Positions 1 to 4,940 of a stretch of 7,611 nt of DNA are shown here, piece by piece. The DNA is taken from positions 1-7,611 of the forward strand of contig JAFAEB010000088.1 of the NCBI GenBank assembly GCA_023424235.1, given 5' to 3'. The translations under genes and the position numbers were made by a program. Position 1 is the first letter of the stretch, and each line of letters opens with the position of its first letter. The notes beneath the pieces are model-generated. The model had not been told where the DNA came from and searched no databases. It saw nothing but the letters and a program-made list of their open reading frames with translations. The stretch is from Bacillota bacterium. GTDB lineage: Bacteria; Bacillota; Clostridia; Lachnospirales; Lachnospiraceae.

Positions 1-121
1 CGGCGGAGGTTTATTTCTAATGCCCAAAATTATATATTTTAGAATCATACATAAAACTAGCTCTTAGCCTAGTGTTGGTGCGAGATTTTAAAAATCTCAC
101 CCCAAAAGTTGACAAAGAGCC
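1..121 (+). mobile_element. Possible right end of an ISL3-like insertion sequence
   Basis: Read on the minus strand from 121, the sequence begins GGCTCTTTGTCAAC. From memory this resembles the terminal inverted repeats of ISL3-family insertion sequences; I have no alignment to prove it. Interior sequence would then lie to the left and run out of the window. A plus-strand frame open from base 1 to a TAG at 40-42 could be the last 13 codons of a transposase. Its residues (ending NYIF) are too few to identify, and a second frame stays open to 67. No 8-bp direct repeat can be checked, because the other end is not visible. The piece lies just beyond the rpmF terminator, where many Firmicutes carry plsX. 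Alternatives are a decayed IS remnant, a small palindromic repeat family, or unrelated intergenic sequence. Confidence 0.35.
59..121. repeat. 63-bp imperfect palindrome centred on base 90
   Basis: Bases 59-89 match the reverse complement of 91-121 at 23 of 31 positions without gaps. The inner 8 bp (82-89 GAGATTTT, 91-98 AAAATCTC) are perfect. The outer GCTCTT/AAGAGC blocks (60-65 and 115-120) are also perfect. Mismatches are interspersed between these blocks, and similarity stops at 58 and 122, which gives sharp borders. The inner stem has no T-run on either side, so it is not a typical terminator. The arrangement looks like two related ends of a mobile element facing each other, or a small MITE-like repeat. 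Confidence 0.8.
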
Positions 122-151
122 TTTTAATTGAGTAAAATTAGGTTATTCACG

Positions 152-190
152 AAAAAAATAAGGGTTTGAGATTTACTCAAGCCCTTATTT
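152..190 (-). terminator. Rho-independent terminator after rpmF
   Basis: The arms at 176-190 and 156-170 form a 15-position stem with one mismatch (T165 against G181) and a 5-nt loop. On the minus strand the second arm runs into seven T residues (complement of A152-A158). It lies 15 nt beyond the rpmF stop codon in the correct orientation. The plus-strand reading has no T-run, so it is a minus-strand terminator that ends the pta-ackA-yceD-rpmF transcription unit. Confidence 0.88.
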
Positions 191-204
191 CACTGCGTTA
201 CCGC

Positions 205-390
205 TTATTTTTCTGTAGAAATGATTTCTTTCTTATTATAAGATCCACAAGCTTTGCATACTCTGTGTGGTACCATTAATTCTCCACACTTACTGCATTT
301 CACCAAATTAGGCGCAGACATTTTCCAATTTGCTCTACGGCTGTCTCTTCTAGCTTTGGAAGATTTATTCTTTGGACAGATAGCTCCCAT
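205..390 (-). CDS. rpmF: 50S ribosomal protein L32
   Basis: This 61-residue protein is a structural component of the large ribosomal subunit. The N-terminal basic stretch (KSSKARRDSRRANWK, residues 9-23) followed by SAP is the family signature. A zinc ribbon follows, with Cys32 and Cys35 (CSKC) paired with Cys45 and Cys48 (CKAC) around PHRVC. All four ligands are present, so this is the zinc-binding (C+) form. Length is normal for L32. The ATG at 388-390 is preceded by a very strong AAGGAGGTG at 396-404. That site overlaps the last codons of the upstream yceD gene, and only 2 nt separate the two genes, so translation is probably coupled. The gene is last in its operon and is followed directly by a strong terminator. 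Cys5 is outside the ribbon and has no evident role. Identification is secure. Confidence 0.98.
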   Translation of the reverse strand: MGAICPKNKSSKARRDSRRANWKMSAPNLVKCSKCGELMVPHRVCKACGSYNKKEIISTEK

Positions 391-392
391 GA

Positions 393-920
393 TTACACCT
401 CCTTAAAATTGTTGAATATATCTCGGATTACCGACATTCTGGGGTCTGGGTCTGCTTCACGACAAGCACATGAATGTGTGTTTAGATTCCCTCCACAAAC
501 CTTGCAGAAACCTTTGCAGTCCTCATTACACAGAACCTTCATGGGAAAGTTTACTAATAATTCATCGTAAACTAGTAAATCTACATCCAGATTATATCCA
601 CTAATATAATTTGTCTCATCCAATTCCTTAATTCTATCACTATCCGATACTGTAAAATCAAGATCTTTCTCAAATTCCAAATGTAATGGTGTAATGACAT
701 CCTCAAGGCATCTATTGCACGGAATTACTAAAGTAACATTTACATCTCCACGAAGTTCTAACTTTCTCTCACCAATATGGGAAATCGTTAAATTCACTTC
801 GTCTTTATGGCTAAAAGGATATTTTTGGCCTTCTAAGGTAAAGTACTCTAATTCGATAGGAACCTGAATATGTCTAGTTGATCCTTTAACAGACATAATT
901 TCTGATAAATTAATAATCAT
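393..920 (-). CDS. yceD: YceD/DUF177 family metal-binding protein
   Basis: This 175-residue cytosolic protein is of the YceD/DUF177 family (YlbN in Bacillus subtilis), whose gene is nearly always next to rpmF. In plants and E. coli the family has been linked to 23S rRNA accumulation; the molecular role here is inferred. The C-terminal signature is clear: a cysteine-rich segment at residues 131-153 (Cys131, 135, 139, 142, 151, 153) including CKVCGGNLN, then DPR at 159-161. An earlier pair, Cys68 and Cys71 (CNRC), gives eight cysteines in likely zinc-binding positions. The start at 918-920 is preceded by AGGGGA at 926-931 with 5-nt spacing. A perfect-consensus promoter lies just upstream, so this gene and rpmF can be expressed independently of ackA. 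Family assignment is firm and detailed function is not. Confidence 0.93.
   Translation of the reverse strand: MIINLSEIMSVKGSTRHIQVPIELEYFTLEGQKYPFSHKDEVNLTISHIGERKLELRGDVNVTLVIPCNRCLEDVITPLHLEFEKDLDFTVSDSDRIKELDETNYISGYNLDVDLLVYDELLVNFPMKVLCNEDCKGFCKVCGGNLNTHSCACREADPDPRMSVIRDIFNNFKEV
396..404 (-). promoter_or_regulatory. rpmF ribosome binding site inside the yceD 3' end
   Basis: Minus-strand AAGGAGGTG matches the anti-Shine-Dalgarno sequence almost fully and lies 5 nt before the rpmF ATG. The same bases encode the last three residues of YceD (Lys-Glu-Val), and the yceD TAA (395-393) falls between the site and the ATG. Ribosomes finishing yceD therefore stop on the rpmF initiation region. 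Confidence 0.9.
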
Positions 921-957
921 AGCAATCCCCTATCTTCTAAAAATTCGCACTGCTTAC

Positions 958-986
958 ATTATATTCAAGTAAGAACAGTTTGTCAA
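958..986 (-). promoter_or_regulatory. Consensus sigma-A promoter for yceD-rpmF
   Basis: On the minus strand, TTGACA (986-981) and TATAAT (963-958) both match the consensus at all six positions, with a 17-bp spacer. Transcription would start near A951, giving a leader of about 31 nt before the yceD ATG. The promoter lies in the 115-bp gap after ackA. That gap has no hairpin-plus-T-run, so readthrough from ackA is also likely. Confidence 0.9.
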
Positions 987-1035
987 GAATTTTTATAAAC
1001 CTTTGATATATTTTATTTACTATTTGATTTATCTA

Positions 1036-2223
1036 TTAGATTAAAGCTACTGTTTCTCTACAAATTGCTAGTTCTTCATTTGTAGGAATTACGCAAACTT
1101 TAACTTTAGAATCTTCTGTGGAAATAAGTATTTCTTTTCCTCTTGTATTGTTATTCTCTTCATTTAATGTAATTCCAAGGTAGCCTAAATATTCAACTAC
1201 AGCTTTTCTTACATTTTTATCATTTTCACCAAGACCAGCTGTAAATGCAATCGCATCAATACCGTTCATAGCTGCAACATAAGAACCAATATATTTAACT
1301 ACACGATATACGAATACATCGGTAGCTATTTTAGCTTTTTCATGTCCAGCTGCTGCTGCATTTTCAAGATCTCTAAAGTCACTAGATACACCGGACATAC
1401 CTAAAACACCGGATTTTTTATTTAAGATATCCATAACTTCAGTGATAGATTTGTTTTCTTTATTAGCAATAAATTCGATAATTGCTGGATCGATGCTACC
1501 GCTTCTTGTTCCCATAATAAGACCTTCAAGTGGAGTAAGACCCATACTTGTATCAACAGATTCACCATTTTTAACAGCTGTTATACTAGCACCATTACCT
1601 AAATGGCAAACGATAACTTTAGAATTATTTTCATCTAATCCAGTTAATTCCATAGCTCTTTTTGCAACGAAGCTGTGGCTTGTTCCATGGAAACCATATC
1701 TTCTAATTTTGTAATTATCATAATATTCATATGGTAGACCATATAAATAAGCTTTTGCAGGCATTGTTTGATGGAAAGCTGTATCAAATACTGCAACCAT
1801 AGGTACACCTGGCATAATGGATTCACATGCTCTAATACCAATTAAGTTAGCTGGGTTATGAAGTGGTGCTAAATCATTGCATTCTTCAATTGCTTTAATA
1901 ACTTCATCATTAATTACAACGCTAGAAGCAAATTTTTCTCCACCATGAACAACTCTATGTCCAATTGCGCCGATTTCGTCAAGAGATTTAATTACTCCAT
2001 GATTTTCGTCTACTAATGCATCAAGTACCATCTTGATCGCTGTTTCATGTGTATTCATAGTTGCTTCGATAACTACTTTTTCTCCACCAGCTGGTGTATG
2101 ATTTAGACGACCATCGATTCCAATTCTTTCACAAAGACCTACAGCCAATGCTTTTTCACTTTCAGAGTCGATTAATTGATATTTAAGGGATGAGCTTCCA
2201 CAGTTAATTACTAAAACTTTCAT
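1036..2223 (-). CDS. ackA: Acetate kinase
   Basis: Acetate kinase interconverts acetyl phosphate plus ADP with acetate plus ATP in the cytosol, the ATP-forming step of acetate fermentation. At 395 residues it is normal length. The ASKHA-fold phosphate-binding start VINCGSSSLKY is at residues 5-15. Residues matching the catalytic set known from Methanosarcina thermophila AckA are all visible one position earlier: Asn7, Arg90 (GHRVVHGG), Asp147 (VFDTAFHQTMP), His179 (RRYGFHGTSH), Arg240 (MGTRSGSIDP) and Glu383 (TNEE). The HLGNGAS loop (207-213) and FTAGLGEND (327-335) are intact. The ATG at 2221-2223 is preceded by AAAAGGAGAT (2231-2240) at 7 nt. pta lies 45 bp upstream with no terminator between, so the two are co-transcribed. 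No truncation or missing residue was noticed, and identification is secure. Confidence 0.98.
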   Translation of the reverse strand: MKVLVINCGSSSLKYQLIDSESEKALAVGLCERIGIDGRLNHTPAGGEKVVIEATMNTHETAIKMVLDALVDENHGVIKSLDEIGAIGHRVVHGGEKFASSVVINDEVIKAIEECNDLAPLHNPANLIGIRACESIMPGVPMVAVFDTAFHQTMPAKAYLYGLPYEYYDNYKIRRYGFHGTSHSFVAKRAMELTGLDENNSKVIVCHLGNGASITAVKNGESVDTSMGLTPLEGLIMGTRSGSIDPAIIEFIANKENKSITEVMDILNKKSGVLGMSGVSSDFRDLENAAAAGHEKAKIATDVFVYRVVKYIGSYVAAMNGIDAIAFTAGLGENDKNVRKAVVEYLGYLGITLNEENNNTRGKEILISTEDSKVKVCVIPTNEELAICRETVALI

Positions 2224-2268
2224 TTTTTATATCTCCTTTTTCTATTAGCAAATTAAATACTTTATAAA

Positions 2269-3264
2269 TTATAATGCACCAGCTTGTACTGCTGTAATTG
2301 CGATAACACCAACAATATCTTCTGCGCTACAACCTCTAGATAAGTCATTAACAGGTTTTGCAATACCTTGAGTAATTGGGCCATATGCTTCTGCTTTTGC
2401 TAATCTTTGAGTTAATTTATAACCAATATTTCCAGAATCTAAGTCTGGGAATATTAATACATTTGCTTTACCAGCGATATCACTACCAGGAGCTTTTGCT
2501 GCACCTACACTTGGTACAATAGCAGCATCTAATTGATATTCACCATCTATTTTTATATTAGGATAGGATTCTTTTGCGATTTTTGTTGCTTCAACAACTT
2601 TATCTACATCAGCGTGTTTTGCACTTCCCTTAGTAGAATGTGAAAGCATAGCAACAACTGGTTCTTCACCAACTAATAGTTCAAAACTCTTAGCGGAACT
2701 ACCTGCAATTGCAGCTAATTCATCTGCAGTTGGATTTTGATTTAAACCAGCATCAGAGAAAATAAATGTACCATTAGAACCGTATTCACAGTTAGGAACA
2801 ACCATTACGAAGAATGCTGAAACTAATTTAGTTCCAGGAGCTGTTTTTAAGATTTGAAGGGATGGTCTTAAAACATTAGCAGTTGAATTTACTGCACCTG
2901 CAACCATACCATCTGCATCGCCTGCCTTTACCATAGTAACACCGAATGTTAAATAATCTTTTATTAAAAGATCATTTGCCATTTCTTTTGTCATACCTTT
3001 ACTTTTTCTGATTTCAACTAGTAAGTCAATGTATGCTTCTAATTTATCACAAGAGCTTGGGTCAACAATTGCTGCTCCACTTAAGTCTAAACCACCTGCA
3101 ACTTTTTTAATTTCATCTTCATTACCAACTAAAACTAAGTTAGCAATTCCCTCTTTTAAAATAGCTGAAGCAGCCTCAAGTGTTCTTATATCACCTGTTT
3201 CTGGTAGTACAATTGTCTTTTTATTTTGTTTTGCTCTTTCTTTAATTACGTCAATGAATCCCAC
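2269..3264 (-). CDS. pta: Phosphate acetyltransferase
   Basis: Pta transfers the acetyl group of acetyl-CoA to phosphate, making acetyl phosphate for AckA. The 331-residue length is that of the short Pta type without the N-terminal DRTGG/regulatory region found in E. coli Pta. Family motifs include GDADGMVAGAVNSTANVLRP (115-134), FSDAGLNQNPTADELAAIA (169-187) and FPDLDSGNIGYKL (272-284). The catalytic-region motif NDLSRGCSAEDI includes Ser309, Arg310, Cys312 and Asp316, with the same numbering as I recall for the Methanosarcina thermophila enzyme; Arg133 is also conserved. The start codon is GTG (3264-3262), chosen because AAAGGAGA (3271-3278) lies 6 nt upstream and the N-terminus (MGFIDVIKERAKQNKKTIVLPE) fits the family. 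It is first gene of the pta-ackA operon, with its own promoter. Identification is secure. Confidence 0.98.
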   Translation of the reverse strand: MGFIDVIKERAKQNKKTIVLPETGDIRTLEAASAILKEGIANLVLVGNEDEIKKVAGGLDLSGAAIVDPSSCDKLEAYIDLLVEIRKSKGMTKEMANDLLIKDYLTFGVTMVKAGDADGMVAGAVNSTANVLRPSLQILKTAPGTKLVSAFFVMVVPNCEYGSNGTFIFSDAGLNQNPTADELAAIAGSSAKSFELLVGEEPVVAMLSHSTKGSAKHADVDKVVEATKIAKESYPNIKIDGEYQLDAAIVPSVGAAKAPGSDIAGKANVLIFPDLDSGNIGYKLTQRLAKAEAYGPITQGIAKPVNDLSRGCSAEDIVGVIAITAVQAGAL

Positions 3265-3332
3265 TTTAAATCTCCTTTCAATGTTACATGTTTATTTATT
3301 AATTAATATCATGACAAAATCCCACAAATTTC

Positions 3333-3361
3333 ATTATAGTCCAATCTTCTTTTGTATTCAA
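3333..3361 (-). promoter_or_regulatory. Probable sigma-A promoter of pta-ackA
   Basis: On the minus strand, TTGAAT (3361-3356, 4 of 6 matches) and a perfect TATAAT (3338-3333) are separated by 17 bp. Transcription would begin near 3326 and give a leader of about 62 nt before the pta GTG. The leader is AT-rich with no obvious riboswitch or strong hairpin. A 14-nt block covering the -35 and upstream bases (3355-3368) recurs in the yceD promoter. Confidence 0.75.
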
Positions 3362-3396
3362 GTAAGAATTTATAATAAATTTTAATAAAAGAAGTT

Positions 3397-3427
3397 AAAA
3401 TGTTAGGAATTCAAAAGAACCCTAACA
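3397..3427 (-). terminator. Probable weak terminator after the HD-GYP gene
   Basis: The arms TGTTAGG (3401-3407) and CCTAACA (3421-3427) pair over 7 bp. A further TTC/GAA pairing inside gives a longer stem with a small internal loop. On the minus strand the stem is followed by TTTT and then further T-rich sequence. It lies about 92 nt after the HD-GYP stop and upstream of the pta promoter, so it would insulate pta. The stem is AT-rich and the T-run short, so termination may be partial. Confidence 0.5.
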
Positions 3428-3519
3428 ATTTTGCCCATAAACTTATTTTAAAACTTAATATCTTACCATAAAGTAAATGATTGTATATCTTACAATTAGT
3501 ATGTGCGTTACTAAATAAC

Positions 3520-4770
3520 TCATACAGCAAGCTTACGATAAATTTCATCAAAACGATCTTTCATCTCACTATACATTTTAAGAGACGCACTCGTATTTTT
3601 TTCTACATTTAACATAATATCATTAAAGTTGGCTATTGAACAATCAACAACATCTTTACATAGTTTTCCTTCATCTTTATCCTTTGTTAATATGGATACA
3701 ATTTTTTCTTTGGAAAACACATCCTTATAGCTACGCTTTCCTGACAAAGCGCTTATAATATCTGCAACTGCTAGAATTCGTTGTGGTAAGGTTAAATCTT
3801 TCTCAGTTAATTTTTTAGGATATCCTGAACCATCAAGTTTTTCATGATGACGGATGGCAATTTCTAATACTTCAGGATTAATATAATCCTTTAATATGTG
3901 TTCACTCATTACTACATGGTTACGCATTACTTTCATTTCTTCACTGCTTAGCTTATTAACAGATTCTAATATTTCAAGTGGTGTTGTTATTTTACCAACA
4001 TCATGAACTAATGCAGCAAAATGTAAATATTGTCTTTCTATTTCAGTAAGATTCATTCTACGCCCAATTTCATCAGCAATACTTACGGTTGTAATTGTAT
4101 GCATAACCGTATATTCACTTCTAAAATCAATTGAAAATATAAGCATCTTAAGAAATTTCTCTTTTCTATCTAAGCTTAGTTCTATACCTTCTAATATCTG
4201 GAAAAGTTCGGTTTTGTAACTTCCATTATTAATATTATCAATGATTTTATATTGTCTATTCGCTTTTTCAAACAGATCTAAGCCTTTATTCGAATAACGT
4301 ACATCACCATACTTACGTAAATAGAGTAAGTTTAGTTTATTGTTACTTATAAATGAAATTACATCAATTCGATCTGCTATATTTATGTAAGCTGCAACAT
4401 CACTATATTTATATTTATATTGCTTAAGCTTATTATAATCTAAATGATGATATAATATTATCTTTGCTGTATCATCAAAGGGAGATAGGTACTTATAAAA
4501 TAAATATCCATAAATGGAGTGATTCTCAACCGTATCTGTTTCAAATTGAACCATTTTATCTAATTCTTCAATCTTATAAGCTCCAATATCGTGAAATACA
4601 CTGGCTAGTACAAAATTTAGAATCTCATCATTCCCATACTTCTTTTCACATTGTAGCATTTTTAACATAATATATCCAACCCGTTCACCATGCTCGATTA
4701 ATCTCTTATCGATCAAATTCAAGGTTTTCGTTATTACGTTAATCAAGTTTCTACTGCTAATTATCTCCAT
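3520..4770 (-). CDS. Tandem HD-domain protein with C-terminal HD-GYP phosphodiesterase domain
   Basis: This 416-residue cytosolic protein has no visible signal peptide, membrane segment or receiver domain. Residues about 15-140 form an HD-type domain with His27, His60-Asp61, His84, His108-His109 and Asp133, but without the GYP signature. Residues about 215-380 form a canonical HD-GYP domain: His224, His256-Asp257 followed by VGK, His285, HHEKLDGSGYP (308-318) and Asp337 (VADI). HD-GYP domains typically hydrolyse cyclic dinucleotides such as c-di-GMP, or 3'3'-cGAMP in some Vibrio enzymes that also carry an extra N-terminal HD domain. Activity and substrate here are inferred. The ATG at 4768-4770 has GAGGG (4781-4777) 6 nt upstream. 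The gene diverges from tmcAL and precedes pta in the same direction, with a probable weak terminator between. No diguanylate cyclase is visible nearby. What the N-terminal domain senses or cleaves is unknown. Confidence 0.88.
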   Translation of the reverse strand: MEIISSRNLINVITKTLNLIDKRLIEHGERVGYIMLKMLQCEKKYGNDEILNFVLASVFHDIGAYKIEELDKMVQFETDTVENHSIYGYLFYKYLSPFDDTAKIILYHHLDYNKLKQYKYKYSDVAAYINIADRIDVISFISNNKLNLLYLRKYGDVRYSNKGLDLFEKANRQYKIIDNINNGSYKTELFQILEGIELSLDRKEKFLKMLIFSIDFRSEYTVMHTITTVSIADEIGRRMNLTEIERQYLHFAALVHDVGKITTPLEILESVNKLSSEEMKVMRNHVVMSEHILKDYINPEVLEIAIRHHEKLDGSGYPKKLTEKDLTLPQRILAVADIISALSGKRSYKDVFSKEKIVSILTKDKDEGKLCKDVVDCSIANFNDIMLNVEKNTSASLKMYSEMKDRFDEIYRKLAV

Positions 4771-4812
4771 TATGTTCCCTCATGATTTTATCTAAAGTAA
4801 GTGTTCGCTAAT

Positions 4813-4841
4813 ATACTAGCAGAAAATACGTTTCTTAGCAA
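4813..4841 (-). promoter_or_regulatory. Candidate promoter of the HD-GYP gene
   Basis: On the minus strand, TTGCTA (4841-4836) and TAGTAT (4818-4813) are 17 bp apart, each matching consensus at 4 of 6 positions. A TG one base before the -10 makes it an extended -10 element. The leader would be about 36 nt. An imperfect palindrome at 4807-4820 (GCTA, six bases, TAGC; 12 of 14 symmetric) covers the -10. The call is plausible but based on sequence only. Confidence 0.5.
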
Positions 4842-4842
4842 G

Positions 4843-4865
4843 TATTACTAAATATTTTAGTAATA
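4843..4865. promoter_or_regulatory. Perfect 10-bp inverted repeat in divergent promoter region
   Basis: TATTACTAAA (4843-4852), three central bases TAT, then TTTAGTAATA (4856-4865) form a perfect inverted repeat. It begins 2 bp upstream of the proposed HD-GYP -35 box and lies 16 bp before the proposed tmcAL -35 box. That position suits an operator for a dimeric regulator acting on one or both genes. It could also be chance symmetry in AT-rich DNA. No T-run follows the repeat, and neither gene's proposed transcript contains it, so it is not an expected terminator. Confidence 0.5.
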
Positions 4866-4880
4866 ATAGTCCAGAAAATC

Positions 4881-4909
4881 TTGTAATTGATGAATATATA
4901 TATTAATAT
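4881..4909 (+). promoter_or_regulatory. Candidate promoter of tmcAL
   Basis: TTGTAA (4881-4886) and TAATAT (4904-4909) are separated by 17 bp, each with 4 of 6 consensus matches. The spacer is an alternating AT run. Transcription would begin near 4916, leaving a leader of about 25 nt. GGAG (4932-4935) lies 5 nt before the ATG. The alternating AT sequence offers other possible -10 boxes, so the exact position is uncertain. Confidence 0.45.
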
Positions 4910-4940
4910 GAATAACATAAAGAATTAGATTGGAGAAATT

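Noticed and set aside
82..98. Inner 8-bp perfect hairpin as a terminator
   Set aside because: No T-run follows on either strand, and a much better minus-strand terminator lies at 152-190.
1442..1841. Short open frames on both strands inside ackA
   Set aside because: They overlap a fully conserved acetate kinase gene, encode nothing recognisable and are shadows of its codons.
3029..3385. 118-codon plus-strand open frame over the pta start and leader
   Set aside because: It lies antisense to well-conserved Pta residues, lacks a convincing ribosome binding site and resembles no known protein.
3265..3519. Riboswitch or CcpA (cre) site upstream of pta
   Set aside because: I saw neither a conserved riboswitch-like fold nor a convincing cre palindrome; the region shows only a promoter and an AT-rich hairpin.
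4464..4670. Plus-strand open frame inside the HD-GYP gene
   Set aside because: It is antisense to conserved HD-domain coding sequence and has no recognisable product.
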